A DNA stretch of 64,000 bases from Microvirga sp. 17 mud 1-3 (GCF_003151255.1 NZ_CP029481.1:1054001-1118000); one strand, 5' to 3'; counted from the first letter of the stretch, positions 54,665-63,514 are shown. Numbers and translations: made by a program. Notes: generated by a model from the letters alone, not told the origin.

Positions 54665-55828
54665 TCAGCGGCTTTTGCGCAGGCGAAGGGCAGTTTCGTC
54701 GAGCGCAAGCGCAATGAGCCCTGCCGCCAGGCCCCAGAAGGCCGAGCCGATCCCGTAGAGGGACAGGCCCGAGGCGGTGACCGCCAGGGTCAGCACGGCC
54801 GGAAAGCGCTTGAACTCGTCCGAGAGGGCCGAGCTCAGGGCGCCCGTGAAGGCGCCGATCAGCGCGAGGCCCGCCACGGTCTTGATCAGCTCCGGCGGCA
54901 GGGCCGCGATGAGCGCGATGAGGCCCCCGCTGAAGATCGCGAAGAGCAGGTACGAGAGGGCATAGAAGGGGCCCACGAGCCAGCGCTTGTCTGGGTCGGG
55001 ATGGGTGTCCGGGCCCGTGCAGATCGCCGCCGAGATGGCCGCGAGATTGCTCGTATGGGCGCCGAACAGGGCCGTGACCACGGACGCGAGCCCCGTCACA
55101 GCCAGGATCGGGCGGGAGGGCGGCGCGGCGTAGCCGGAGGCCTTCAGGACCGCGAAGCCGGGCAGGTTCTGGGACGCCATGGTCACGAGGAAGAGCGGCA
55201 GACCGAGGCCGATCAGGATTGTGGGCTCGAAGGCCGGAGTGATGAAGGTCAGGGCGGACAGGTCGAGCCCGGAGGCGGGGAGGTGGGCCGAGCCGTTTCC
55301 GAAGGCGAGGCCGAGACCGACGAACAGCACCGCGAGGACTGCCAGGGCGGGGTTGAAGAGCCGGACCAGGAGAAAGACGGCCACGAGGGGCAGGACGAGC
55401 CCCGGCGCGCCCTGCGCGCTCTCGAACACCGCCATGACGAAGCGGATCAGCACGCCCGCCAGCATCGCGGCCGCAATGGCGGTCGGGATCCGCTCGATCA
55501 GGCGGCCGAAGGGCCGGAAGGCTGCAGCCAGGACGATGAGTGCCCCGGCCATCAGAAAGGCGCCCACGGCGGCATGAACCGAGACCCCGCTCGAGGCCGC
55601 GATCAGGGCCGCCCCCGGCGTCGACCAAGCGGTGATGATCGGCATCCGGTAGCGGACGCTTAAGTATCCGGTGGTCGCCGCCATGCTGAGGCACAGGGCC
55701 GCGACCCACGAGGTGGTCTGCGCCGCATCGGCCCCGACCGCGGCGGCGGCCGCGATGATGATCGCGATGGTGCTGCCGAACCCGACGAGGGCGGCGATCA
55801 CGGCGGAGGACAGAATGGACAGGCGCAT
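54665..55828 (-). CDS. BenE family (benzoate/H+ symporter-like) transporter
   Basis: A 387-aa transporter with about eleven to twelve hydrophobic spans. The N-terminus has the signature YLSVRYRMPIITAWSTPGAA near residue 55, followed by VHAAVGAFLMAGALIVLAAA. The second half has LPLFLVTMASQNLPGFAVLK and ALFGAHTSNLAAISAAICTG, hallmarks of the BenE/YdcO branch. Aromatic-acid uptake is the family role; no benzoate catabolic genes are present here. The ATG at 55828 follows AGGGGGG; a start at 55861 is possible. Confidence 0.87.
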   Translation of the reverse strand: MRLSILSSAVIAALVGFGSTIAIIIAAAAAVGADAAQTTSWVAALCLSMAATTGYLSVRYRMPIITAWSTPGAALIAASSGVSVHAAVGAFLMAGALIVLAAAFRPFGRLIERIPTAIAAAMLAGVLIRFVMAVFESAQGAPGLVLPLVAVFLLVRLFNPALAVLAVLFVGLGLAFGNGSAHLPASGLDLSALTFITPAFEPTILIGLGLPLFLVTMASQNLPGFAVLKASGYAAPPSRPILAVTGLASVVTALFGAHTSNLAAISAAICTGPDTHPDPDKRWLVGPFYALSYLLFAIFSGGLIALIAALPPELIKTVAGLALIGAFTGALSSALSDEFKRFPAVLTLAVTASGLSLYGIGSAFWGLAAGLIALALDETALRLRKSR

Positions 55829-55939
55829 CTGGGACGCCCCCCCTGTTCGGAGCGTAGCCATTTAACCCGGTAGCGGGGGGCGGTCTATGTCAAGTATCCG
55901 CGAAAGATACCAAGCGAAGCGATAAGTGGACTTCTATCA

Positions 55940-55985
55940 ATTCGATATATAAGGAAATAACATATCTAAAAGGAGTTTAAACAAC
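55940..55985 (+). promoter_or_regulatory. AT-rich promoter/leader of the secreted beta-propeller gene
   Basis: A short AT-rich stretch with TATATAAGG (about 55949-55957) and the ribosome site AAGGAG before the ATG at 55986. The compositional shift starts about 55900. Confidence 0.5.
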
Positions 55986-57641
55986 ATGGCTTTGACCCCT
56001 ACTGGGACCGCATGGCAGATAAACACGACCGGATTTGCCCCCTTTGAAGTCCTCTCCAACGGAAATGTCGTTGTCCTCGAAGTCAGGCCCGGCGCGTCGG
56101 GTTCCCAGGACTATATGGGCCAAATCTACTCTCCTGCCGGTGCGGCAATCGGTCAGAGCTTTCTCGTCAAGTCCTTTGGCGTGGGAGATATTAATGCCCG
56201 TGGGATAGATGCTCTGCCCGATGGTCGCTTCGCAGTTGGTTGGGTATACGAACCTGACGGATACTCCGGCCCTTCCTACTTGGAAGTGGGGATATTCAAT
56301 GCCGACGGATCAGTTTTCAAAGCTCCCATTCAGGTTGGCTCGACCAATGCAAATTACCCAGAGGCTGCGACCCTAGCCGATGGCAGCTATGTGGTGAGCT
56401 ATCAAGATGGGGGCACCAAAACCGTTACCTTCGACCACAACGGTAATCCGGGCCCAATCGTTAGCGTTTCAGCCTGGAACGACAATTGGCTTACCGGGTT
56501 GCGGGGCGGAGGCTATGTCACGGTGGTCGAGGAGGGTTCCGCATCCGGACCAGGGTCTGCCATCAAGGCCTATCTGCGCCAGCCCAATGACACGGTGACC
56601 GAGACTCTCATTACGACACTGCCAGACAATCCAGCTCCTGGACTGGTAGGTCATGTGCCTTCCGGAGCATTGGTTGTTTGTCTCGCGAACGGCAATCTCG
56701 TTGTTGCATGGGATGTGACATATGCAAGCGGGGCGAAGGCCACCAAGGGACAACTTGTCAGCCCGAGTGGAGCGCTCATAGGGGGGGAGATGACCCTCCT
56801 TCAGGATCCAGATGGTTCTACCTATAGAGGCAACATCGAGGCATTGCCTGATGGTGGCTTCTTGCTTACCACAGAGGATATTGACGGAGGTATTTTCACA
56901 GGTCCTGAAAATACGGATGCCTATATCAGCACCTATTCGGCGACAGGCTCTCTCGTCACGGCTCCAATCCTCGCACATCAGCGCACAGAGGGCCAGCAGT
57001 ACGGTCTAAGTGTGGAGGTCCTGAAAGACGGCAGCTTATTGGCAAGTTGGTTGAGTCGTGTAGGCGGCAAGTACACGACTCACTTCCAAGTCTTCAGCAC
57101 CGGCTCTGTGGCGCCTCCGGACACCGATCCAGCGCCTCCATCCGCCGATCCAGGTAACCCATCTGTCGATCCAGTAGAGCCATCCGGCGTCACGCGGACC
57201 GGCACCAAGGGCAAGAATGTGCTCGTCGGCGGCGCGGGCAATGACAAGTTCTATGGCGGCTACGGCAACGACAAGCTCACCGGCCTGGGCGGCGCGGACG
57301 TGTTCGTGTTCAATACCAAGCTTGGCACGGCCAAGACCGACCGTAAGGTGAATTTCGACACCATCACCGACTTCAAGCCGCGTGAGGACAAGATCTGGCT
57401 CGACAACAAGATCTTCACCAAGCTCGGCAAGAAGGGCACGGAAGCCTCGCCGGCGAAATTGAACAAGAAGTTCTTCAAGTTCGGCACCAAGGCCGGGGAC
57501 AAGGACGACTATGTGATCTACGACAAGAAGACCGGTATCCTCTCCTATGATGCGGACGGCTCAGGTGCGAAGGCGGCGATCGAGATCGCCAAGCTCGCCA
57601 AGAACCTCAAGCTCACCTACCACGATTTCGCGATCGTCTGA
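55986..57641 (+). CDS. Secreted beta-propeller-like protein with RTX C-terminus (type I secretion substrate)
   Basis: 551 aa, no signal peptide. Residues 20-372 carry seven copies of an L-x-x-G-x-x-x-V-x-W-like motif, at LSNGNVVVLEV (23), LPDGRFAVGWV (77), LADGSYVVSYQ (130), LRGGGYVTVVE (172), LANGNLVVAWD (233), LPDGGFLLTTE (287) and LKDGSLLASWL (346). Spacing is about 42-61 residues, as in a seven-bladed propeller. A Pro/Asp-rich linker (377-401) leads to three calcium-binding nonapeptides, VGGAGNDKFYGGYGNDKLTG and GLGGADVFVF, then a hemolysin-type C-terminus ending LTYHDFAIV. This indicates export by a type I system, but none is in the window. The first 1.1 kb is AT-richer than the tail. 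Confidence 0.85.
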   Translation: MALTPTGTAWQINTTGFAPFEVLSNGNVVVLEVRPGASGSQDYMGQIYSPAGAAIGQSFLVKSFGVGDINARGIDALPDGRFAVGWVYEPDGYSGPSYLEVGIFNADGSVFKAPIQVGSTNANYPEAATLADGSYVVSYQDGGTKTVTFDHNGNPGPIVSVSAWNDNWLTGLRGGGYVTVVEEGSASGPGSAIKAYLRQPNDTVTETLITTLPDNPAPGLVGHVPSGALVVCLANGNLVVAWDVTYASGAKATKGQLVSPSGALIGGEMTLLQDPDGSTYRGNIEALPDGGFLLTTEDIDGGIFTGPENTDAYISTYSATGSLVTAPILAHQRTEGQQYGLSVEVLKDGSLLASWLSRVGGKYTTHFQVFSTGSVAPPDTDPAPPSADPGNPSVDPVEPSGVTRTGTKGKNVLVGGAGNDKFYGGYGNDKLTGLGGADVFVFNTKLGTAKTDRKVNFDTITDFKPREDKIWLDNKIFTKLGKKGTEASPAKLNKKFFKFGTKAGDKDDYVIYDKKTGILSYDADGSGAKAAIEIAKLAKNLKLTYHDFAIV

Positions 57642-57681
57642 CGTCCCGATGCTTCTATCCTAAGACCTGGTCTCTTCGGTC

Positions 57682-57704
57682 ATGGCCGGCCTTGTGCCGG
57701 CCAT
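57682..57704. repeat. GC-rich palindrome (arm ATGGCCGGC)
   Basis: Perfect 9-bp arms with a CTTGT loop, 41 bp after the RTX stop. Together with the 57741 palindrome it looks like a REP-like element; it may also end the RTX transcript. Confidence 0.7.
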
Positions 57705-57740
57705 CTCGATTGGAAAAGCGCAGCGTCCATTCTGTCGGGA

Positions 57741-57761
57741 TCACCGGCACAGGGCCGGTGA
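57741..57761. repeat. Second GC-rich palindrome (arm TCACCGGC)
   Basis: Perfect 8-bp arms with a 5-base loop. The core CCGGCAC/GGGCCGG resembles the previous palindrome. Confidence 0.65.
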
Positions 57762-57995
57762 CGACGGATGGAGGTGGACGACACTTGGCTGGACGGCCGC
57801 GTGATGATTGTCCTGAGTGAAAACAGGCCCGCTTTTCACCGGTGTGACCCTCCGGGTTGCTGAAGCGGCCCCCTCAGATCCGCTAGAGGACCCTCGATCG
57901 AGAACGCTTGTCTCACCTCTATCTTGTACGGACGCAAGGAGGGGCCCTTGGCAGCAGGGCTTTCCCGACCGGTCGGGAATCCCTAAATCTCCCGT

Positions 57996-60155
57996 ATGAG
58001 TCGCAATCCCAACAACGACGTTCCCCCCGACATTCTGGACAACGACGAGGACGAGGACATCGTCGCAGTCGAAAGCGGGTCCGACGTCGAGTTCGACCTG
58101 GAGGCGCATCCGGGCTCCGTCCAGCGCGGGACCGAGGTCATTCGCCATTTCTGGGCGACGCTGCCCCAGGCGCCGGGCGTCTATCGGATGCTCGATGCCA
58201 AGGGTGACGTTCTCTATGTGGGCAAGGCCAAGAGCCTGAAGGCCCGGGTGGGCTCCTATGCGCGCGGGCAGGCCCATTCCAACCGCATCGCCCGGATGAT
58301 CGGCGAGACGGCCTCCATGGAGTTCGTCACCACGGCGACCGAGACCGAGGCGCTGCTGCTCGAAGCCAATCTCATCAAGCAGCTCAGGCCCCGCTACAAC
58401 GTGCTACTGCGGGACGACAAGTCGCTCCCCTATATCCTGCTCACAGGCGACCACGAGGCGCCCCAGCTCGTGAAGCACCGGGGCGCGCGCAAGCGCAAGG
58501 GCGACTATTACGGCCCCTTCGCCAGCGTCTGGGCCGTGAACCGCACCATCAACGCGCTCCAGCGCGCCTTCCTCCTGCGCTCCTGCAACGACAGCTATTA
58601 CGAGAACCGCACGCGGCCCTGCCTGCTGTTCCAAATCAAGCGCTGCTCGGGCCCCTGCACGGGAGAGGTCTCCCACGAAGAATACGCCCGCCTCGCCGAC
58701 GAGGCGCGAGCCTTCCTGTCGGGCAAGTCCAATGCCGTGAAGGCCCGCATCACCGACGAAATGCAGGAGGCCGCGGAGGCGCTCGAATTCGAGCGTGCGG
58801 CCCGCTGCCGCGACCGGCTGGCGGCGCTTTCGGCCATCCAGGGCGTACAGGGCATCAACACCCAGTCGGTCGAGGAGGCGGACGTCTTCGCCCTCGACGA
58901 GCAGGCCGGGCAGTTCTGCGTGGAGGTGTTCTTCTTCCGCAACTGGCAGAACTGGGGCAACCGCGCCTATTTTCCGAAGGCCGATAAATCCATGAGCCCG
59001 GAGGAGGTGCTCTCCTCCTTCGTCGCGCAGTTCTACGACGACAAGCCGGCGCCGCGGCTCATCCTGCTCTCCCATGAGATCGAGGACGCCGAGCTCATGG
59101 CGGCGGCGCTCTCCACCCGCGCGGAAGTAAGGGTGGAAATCCATTCGCCGCGCAGAGGCGAGCGGCGCCAGCTCATCGATTACGTGCAGCGCAACGCCAA
59201 GGAGGCGCTCGGCCGTCGCCTGGCCGATACCGCCTCGCAGCAGAAGCTCCTGGTCTCCCTGGGTCAGGCCTTCGGGCTGTCCAAGGCCCCGCGCCGGGTG
59301 GAGGTCTACGACAACTCCCACATCATGGGCACCAACGCGGTCGGCGCTATGGTCGTGGCGGGGGCGGGCGGCTTCATGAAGCAGCACTACCGCACCTTCA
59401 ACATGAAGTCGGAGGACCTCAAGCCCGGCGACGATTACGGCATGATGCGCGAGATGCTCCAGCGCCGCTTCGCGCGCCTGGTCAAGGAGGAGCCGCGGGA
59501 ATCATCCGCCCCGGATGACTCCCTCCCCCTTGTGGGGAGGGCCGGGGTGGGGGTGTCGGCGCCAGCATCGGGCGATGGGGGCGCCGACACCCCCACCTCC
59601 ATCTCCTCCCCACAGGGGGGAGGAGAGCCTGTCGCGAATGCGAGCCGGGTCCGCGCCAATGAACCCGTGGAAACCGTCGACGACGACAGCTTCCCGTCCT
59701 GGCCGGACCTCATCCTGATCGACGGCGGCAAGGGGCAGCTCGAGGCGGCGCGTCAGGCCTTGGCAGAGATCGGTGTCGACGAGGGCGACGTGGCGATGAT
59801 CGGCATCGCCAAGGGGCGGGACCGGGATGCCGGGCGGGAAACCTTCTTCAAGCCCGGGCAGCCGCCCTTCAAGCTGCCGCCGCGGGATCCGGCTCTCTAC
59901 TTCGTCCAGCGCCTGCGCGACGAGGCCCACCGCTTCGCCATCGGGGCCCACCGGGCGAAGCGCAAGCGCGAAATGGTGAAGAACCCCCTCGACGAAATCG
60001 CCGGCATCGGGCCCACCCGCAAGCGGGCGCTCCTGCACCATTTCGGGACCGTCAAGGCGATCCAGCGGGCGGCGCTTGAGGATCTCATGAAGGCGCCGGG
60101 CGTGAACGCCGCGACCGCGCGGGCGGTCTACGACTTCTTCCATGACCGGGGCTGA
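57996..60155 (+). CDS. uvrC: Excinuclease ABC subunit C
   Basis: Nuclease of nucleotide excision repair making both incisions (719 aa). The GIY-YIG domain is at about 48-130 ([20 protein letters not shown], then [11 protein letters not shown]). The UVR helix is near 250, [20 protein letters not shown]. The C-terminal RNase-H-like domain has [19 protein letters not shown] and [12 protein letters not shown]. The HhH region near 665-719 is [20 protein letters not shown]. Residues about 507-545 are an insertion encoded by a compound palindromic element (59515-59630), in the linker before the RNase H motif; the reading frame is kept. A roughly 45-residue acidic N-terminal extension precedes the nuclease domain. 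Confidence 0.96.
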   Translation: MSRNPNNDVPPDILDNDEDEDIVAVESGSDVEFDLEAHPGSVQRGTEVIRHFWATLPQAPGVYRMLDAKGDVLYVGKAKSLKARVGSYARGQAHSNRIARMIGETASMEFVTTATETEALLLEANLIKQLRPRYNVLLRDDKSLPYILLTGDHEAPQLVKHRGARKRKGDYYGPFASVWAVNRTINALQRAFLLRSCNDSYYENRTRPCLLFQIKRCSGPCTGEVSHEEYARLADEARAFLSGKSNAVKARITDEMQEAAEALEFERAARCRDRLAALSAIQGVQGINTQSVEEADVFALDEQAGQFCVEVFFFRNWQNWGNRAYFPKADKSMSPEEVLSSFVAQFYDDKPAPRLILLSHEIEDAELMAAALSTRAEVRVEIHSPRRGERRQLIDYVQRNAKEALGRRLADTASQQKLLVSLGQAFGLSKAPRRVEVYDNSHIMGTNAVGAMVVAGAGGFMKQHYRTFNMKSEDLKPGDDYGMMREMLQRRFARLVKEEPRESSAPDDSLPLVGRAGVGVSAPASGDGGADTPTSISSPQGGGEPVANASRVRANEPVETVDDDSFPSWPDLILIDGGKGQLEAARQALAEIGVDEGDVAMIGIAKGRDRDAGRETFFKPGQPPFKLPPRDPALYFVQRLRDEAHRFAIGAHRAKRKREMVKNPLDEIAGIGPTRKRALLHHFGTVKAIQRAALEDLMKAPGVNAATARAVYDFFHDRG
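59515..59630 (+). repeat. Compound palindromic element inserted in frame within uvrC
   Basis: The element has an 18-bp perfect inverted repeat (59546-59563 and 59580-59597) around a 16-base spacer. It is flanked on each side by a small C/G-rich hairpin (CCCTCCCC at 59521 with GGGGAGGG, and CTCCTCCCC with GGGGGGAGGAG near 59603-59624). It is translated into a Gly/Ser/Pro-rich segment. Confidence 0.85.
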
Positions 60156-60289
60156 GGATCGGCTCCTTCACGATCTCTCGACATGGGGAGAGGGAAGTCC
60201 TGGAAACGCCTGAAAGTAAGATCCCTGACCCGTCGCTGCGGGAACCGGTCCGGTTGACGGGCCGCTCCCGGCATGCTTCCTGCCTTCTT

Positions 60290-60886
60290 ATGAACACCGC
60301 CTCCTCCATGCGCCGGTCGAAGGCTTTCAATCTGGCCAACATGCTGACCTACGGCCGGCTCGTGGCCGTCCCCGCGGTCGTGGCCCTTCTCTTCTGGCCG
60401 GAGGATCACTGGTCCCGCTGGATCGCCCTCGCGGTCTTCGCCCTGGCAGGCATCACGGACTATCTCGACGGCTATGTGGCGCGCACTTATGCGCAGCAAT
60501 CCGCCCTCGGCCGGATGCTGGATCCCATCGCCGACAAGCTGCTTGTTGCAGCCTGCCTCCTGATGCTGGTGGCCGACAAGACGATCCAGAGCTGGTCCAT
60601 CTGGGCCGCCATCGTCATCCTGTGCCGGGAGATCCTGGTCTCGGGCCTGCGGGAGTTCCTGGCCGAGCTGAAGGTGGGCGTCCCGGTGAGCCGGGTGGCC
60701 AAATGGAAGACGACGGCGCAGATCGTCTCCGTCGGCTTCCTCATCGCGGGTCCTGCGGGCGAGACCGTCCTGCCCGGCACGGTCCTGATCGGCACGATCC
60801 TCCTGTGGGTCTCGGCGATTCTCACGATCTATACCGGCTGGGACTACCTCAAGACCGGCATCCACCACATGATGGACGAAGGGTAG
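60290..60886 (+). CDS. pgsA: CDP-diacylglycerol-glycerol-3-phosphate 3-phosphatidyltransferase
   Basis: Makes phosphatidylglycerol phosphate. The 198-aa membrane protein has the CDP-alcohol phosphotransferase motif DYLDGYVARTYAQQSALGRM then LDPIADKLL near residue 63 (D-G-x2-A-R-x8-G-x3-D-x3-D). Four hydrophobic spans are visible. The ATG at 60290 is preferred to 60254. Directly followed (3 bp) by moaD. Confidence 0.94.
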   Translation: MNTASSMRRSKAFNLANMLTYGRLVAVPAVVALLFWPEDHWSRWIALAVFALAGITDYLDGYVARTYAQQSALGRMLDPIADKLLVAACLLMLVADKTIQSWSIWAAIVILCREILVSGLREFLAELKVGVPVSRVAKWKTTAQIVSVGFLIAGPAGETVLPGTVLIGTILLWVSAILTIYTGWDYLKTGIHHMMDEG

Positions 60887-60889
60887 GCC

Positions 60890-61141
60890 ATGCGACTCGT
60901 CTATTTCGCCTGGGTGCGGGAGCGCATCGGACGGACCGACGAGGAGGTGGAGGTGCCGGAGGGCGTCGTGACGGTGGCGGACCTCGTCCGCTGGCTCAGG
61001 ACCCGGGGCGAGGAATACGAATACGCCTTCGAGAACGAGGACATCGTCCGCGCCGCGATCGACCGGGTCCATGCACGGCCCGAGAAGGCCATCGCGGGTG
61101 CCCGCGAGATCGCCTTCTTTCCGCCCATGACCGGGGGCTGA
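60890..61141 (+). CDS. moaD: Molybdopterin synthase sulfur-carrier subunit
   Basis: Small ubiquitin-fold protein (83 aa) ending PMTGG, the di-Gly that is thiocarboxylated and donates sulfur to precursor Z. The N-terminus MRLVYFAWVRERIGRTDEEV is typical, and the body ends IAGAREIAFFPPMTGG. It lies 3 bp after pgsA and 17 bp before moaE, probably one operon. Confidence 0.95.
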   Translation: MRLVYFAWVRERIGRTDEEVEVPEGVVTVADLVRWLRTRGEEYEYAFENEDIVRAAIDRVHARPEKAIAGAREIAFFPPMTGG

Positions 61142-61158
61142 GCCCGCAAGGTGAGGCC

Positions 61159-61614
61159 GTGAACGCCACTGTCCGGATCCAACGGGAAAGCTTCGACGTG
61201 GCCGCGGAGACGTCGGCGCTCACGGATGGCCGTGCCGATATCGGCGCCGTCGTATCCTTCACGGGCCTGTGCCGCGACGAGGGCGGGCGCCTCTCGGCCC
61301 TGGAGCTCGAACATTATCCCGGCATGGCCGAGGAAGAGATCGGACGCATCGCCCGGATGGCCGGGGAACGCTGGCCGCTTCTCGGTCTCGCGGTCGTTCA
61401 CCGCTACGGGCTGGTGCAGCCGGGCGAGGAGATCGTCCTAGTCCTGACGGCCTCGGCCCATCGGGAGGCCGCCTTCGAGGCCGCGTCCTTTCTCATGGAT
61501 TACCTGAAGACCCGGGCGCCGTTCTGGAAGCGCGAACACCTGAAGGACGGGACGGTCGGCGAGTGGGTCGCGGCGAAGAGCGCAGACGATGCGGCTGCCG
61601 GGCGGTGGAGCTGA
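61159..61614 (+). CDS. moaE: Molybdopterin synthase catalytic subunit
   Basis: Converts precursor Z to molybdopterin with MoaD thiocarboxylate. 151 aa from a GTG start (61159), preceded by AAGGTGAG. Signatures are IGAVVSFTGLCRDEGGRLSA near residue 35, LELEHYPGMAEEEIGRIA, VVHRYGLVQPGEEIVLVLTA and YLKTRAPFWKREHLKDG with the active-site Lys residues. Forms the 2:2 complex with MoaD. Confidence 0.94.
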   Translation: MNATVRIQRESFDVAAETSALTDGRADIGAVVSFTGLCRDEGGRLSALELEHYPGMAEEEIGRIARMAGERWPLLGLAVVHRYGLVQPGEEIVLVLTASAHREAAFEAASFLMDYLKTRAPFWKREHLKDGTVGEWVAAKSADDAAAGRWS

Positions 61615-61692
61615 GCCCGGCGGTCCCTTGCCCTTGACGGTCGGGCGCCGGAGGCGGACCATCGCGATCTGAAAGGACCGACGGAGGCGCCT

Positions 61693-61920
61693 ATGCGGTA
61701 CGTCGTTGTCGCCTTGAGCCTGCTGCTGACTGGAGGGGCCGTGGCCCAGATTCCGAGTCATGACCCGGCCGATTGCTATTGCCGGGCCGCGGGCCGGATG
61801 TTTGCGGTCGGCCAGAATGTCTGCCTCAGGACGCCGGACGGGCCGCGCCTCGCCCGTTGCGACATGGTGCTCAATGTGACGTCTTGGATCTTCAGCGAGA
61901 CACCCTGCCTCGATTCATGA
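61693..61920 (+). CDS. Small exported cysteine-rich protein
   Basis: 75 aa: signal peptide MRYVVVALSLLLTGGAVAQ, then PSHDPADCYCRAAGRMFAVG, ending TSWIFSETPCLDS. Five Cys in about 55 mature residues (about positions 28, 30, 44, 56, 72) suggest two disulfides. ACGGAGG precedes the ATG. No family recognised. Its stop abuts a hairpin that belongs to the opposite-strand small gene. Confidence 0.75.
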   Translation: MRYVVVALSLLLTGGAVAQIPSHDPADCYCRAAGRMFAVGQNVCLRTPDGPRLARCDMVLNVTSWIFSETPCLDS

Positions 61921-61949
61921 AAAAACGCTGCCGGATCTCTCCGGCAGCG
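61920..61949 (-). terminator. Rho-independent terminator of the 33-aa gene
   Basis: Perfect 9-bp stem (61926-61934 and 61941-61949) with a 6-base loop and six T on the minus strand. On the plus strand it lacks a T-tract. Confidence 0.88.
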
Positions 61950-62009
61950 CATGTCATGAAAGCGTTGGGTCGAATAGTCTCGTCGGGCCGGAGCCGACTT
62001 GAATTTCGT

Positions 62010-62111
62010 TCAGAACACCCCGACCACGATAGCGCAGATGAAGGCGAGCGAAACGCACACCGCTGCGATGTTGAGCTTGGAAGCCTTGTCCAACTTCGAC
62101 GTCAGGTTCAT
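62010..62111 (-). CDS. Tiny single-span membrane protein (33 aa)
   Basis: Starts MNLTSKLDKASKLNIAAVCV, then a hydrophobic segment ending FICAIVVGVF. AGGGAC precedes the ATG at 62111 and a strong terminator lies 61 bp after the stop on the same strand, so this is a complete transcription unit. Basic N-tail and C-terminal span suggest membrane anchoring. Function unknown. Confidence 0.65.
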   Translation of the reverse strand: MNLTSKLDKASKLNIAAVCVSLAFICAIVVGVF

Positions 62112-62462
62112 GAGAGTCCCTGTCTAAATGAAGGGGTAAATTAACAAAGCTTTAACAAGGTGAAAAGCCTCCCTTCATCAATCGAAACGGCGCAAGCGGT
62201 TCGGTCGTACGGTAGAGCAGAGTTAAACACCTGGAACGTCAGCAAAATCAGGCGTAGGCCCGGAGTGGAAAAAAAGATATTGTGCGGCGCGCTTTGGAAA
62301 ATCTTCACATATATTGGTGAATCGAACAGGTTTTTTCCTGAAATGCTATAGGTTTCAAAGGTTTTCGTCTCCTGCGCTTGCATTTCCTTTTAGGAAGATC
62401 TCGGTGGGTCGAAGGTTTCGCCGTTGACGGTCTGTTTACGCCCGTCGGCCTAGTCTGATCCC
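62112..62462. other. AT-richer intergenic region
   Basis: 351 bp, visibly AT-richer than the flanks. Contains a TTGACG at 62424-62429 upstream of the extensin-like gene without a well-spaced -10. Short ORFs on both strands (62141-62383 minus, 62160-62351 plus) have no ribosome site and no recognisable features. No RNA gene seen. Confidence 0.5.
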
Positions 62463-63431
62463 ATGCGTCGCGGGTTTGTTGCGTTCATTGCCCTATCGCT
62501 GGTCGGGCTCGGGTTGACGGGGTGCGGACTGTTCCGATTCGAACAGCGCGAGCCCTGGCGTTCCCAGGCCGAGGAAGCCTGCCTGTCCCAGCAGCTCGTC
62601 CAGCCCTCCGCCTATATGGCCCTCTCGTCGAAGATCGACGGGCCCGGCGTGTGCGGCATGGATCATCCGTTCAAGGTCTCGGCCTTCAACAACGGCGCCG
62701 TCGGCCTGAAATCCAAGGTGACCCTGGCCTGTCCGATCATTCCCCGGATCGATACCTGGATCGACGAGATCGTAAAGCCCGCCGCTACCCTGTATTTCGG
62801 GGTGCCGGTCATTGACCTGAAGGCGGGGTCCTATTCCTGCCGCCCGCGCAACAACCAGAGGGGCGCCAAGGTGTCGGAGCATGCCTTCGGCAATGCCCTC
62901 GACGTCATGGCCTTCGTCCTGGCCGACGGGCGGGAGATCGCAGTGGCCAAAGGCTGGAAGGGCGATCCGGCCGAGCAGGAATTCCTGCGCGAGGTCTTCG
63001 TGGGCGCCTGCCGCTATTTCAGCACGGTCCTGGCTCCCGGCTCCGATGCATATCATTACGACCACCTGCATATCGACCTGGCGCGCCACGACCCGCGCGG
63101 CACGCGGCGCATCTGCAAGCCGGTCCTGAAATTCGCCGCCCGGATCGATCCCGAGCGCAGCCGACTTGCCGCTGCGGAAGCTGCGCAGACGGCTGATCTC
63201 GCGCCGGTCGACATGGAGCAGGACATCCCGGAGGGTGGCTTCACGGGTATTCCCGGGCCCGCTTCCACGCCTGCTCCGGGCGGGCGCTATGCGGCCGACC
63301 TGTCGGTGCCCGGCACCTCCTCGTCGCAGCTTCCGCCCCTGCGCCCGCTCAACCAGAGCGCCATTCCGCCCGCCTACCGTCCGCCGGTGCCGGGGGAGCC
63401 CCTGGCGCTGCATGGGGCGGGAATCTACTGA
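62463..63431 (+). CDS. Extensin-like C-terminal domain lipoprotein
   Basis: 322-aa lipoprotein of the extensin-like C-terminal family (PF06904 type). Lipobox LGLTGCGLF near residue 21. Core signatures are LSSKIDGPGVCGMDHPFKVS near residue 55 and TLACPIIPRIDTWIDEIV. GSYSCRPRNNQRGAKVSEHA then FGNALDVMAFVL follow, and YHYDHLHIDLARHDPRGTR has the His/Asp pattern also seen in M15-fold peptidases. A Pro/Ala-rich tail follows. Likely acts at the cell wall; exact role unknown. Confidence 0.88.
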   Translation: MRRGFVAFIALSLVGLGLTGCGLFRFEQREPWRSQAEEACLSQQLVQPSAYMALSSKIDGPGVCGMDHPFKVSAFNNGAVGLKSKVTLACPIIPRIDTWIDEIVKPAATLYFGVPVIDLKAGSYSCRPRNNQRGAKVSEHAFGNALDVMAFVLADGREIAVAKGWKGDPAEQEFLREVFVGACRYFSTVLAPGSDAYHYDHLHIDLARHDPRGTRRICKPVLKFAARIDPERSRLAAAEAAQTADLAPVDMEQDIPEGGFTGIPGPASTPAPGGRYAADLSVPGTSSSQLPPLRPLNQSAIPPAYRPPVPGEPLALHGAGIY

Positions 63432-63448
63432 ACCGGCCCAAGCGGAGC

Positions 63449-63476
63449 CTTGACGTTCCTGTTTCGCGCTTACATG
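63449..63476 (+). promoter_or_regulatory. Possible promoter of the 63515 gene
   Basis: CTTGAC (63449-63454) and TACATG (63471-63476) resemble alphaproteobacterial -35 and -10 boxes, with a short 15-bp spacing from TTGACG. Weak. Confidence 0.3.
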
Positions 63477-63514
63477 GTCCTGAAACGATCTGACGATCCG
63501 GTGGAGCGATAGCG

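Larger units (their letters stand above)
57642..57995. other. Intergenic region between the RTX gene and uvrC
   Basis: 354 bp with two palindromes (57682-57704 and 57741-57761) and otherwise no gene. A minus-strand ORF across 57741-58277 is a shadow of the uvrC start. Confidence 0.6.

Noticed and set aside
54603..55709. N-terminal extension of the 54093-54602 lipoprotein frame
   Set aside because: The extension is a Pro/Arg/Gly-rich shadow of the BenE-type transporter gene; the lipoprotein signal at 54602 marks the real start.
57741..58277. 178-codon minus-strand ORF over the uvrC start
   Set aside because: No ribosome site, no recognisable protein features, and it overlaps the conserved uvrC N-terminus.
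62141..62383. 80-codon minus-strand ORF in the AT-richer gap
   Set aside because: No ribosome site or recognisable features; it arises from lower stop density in one frame.
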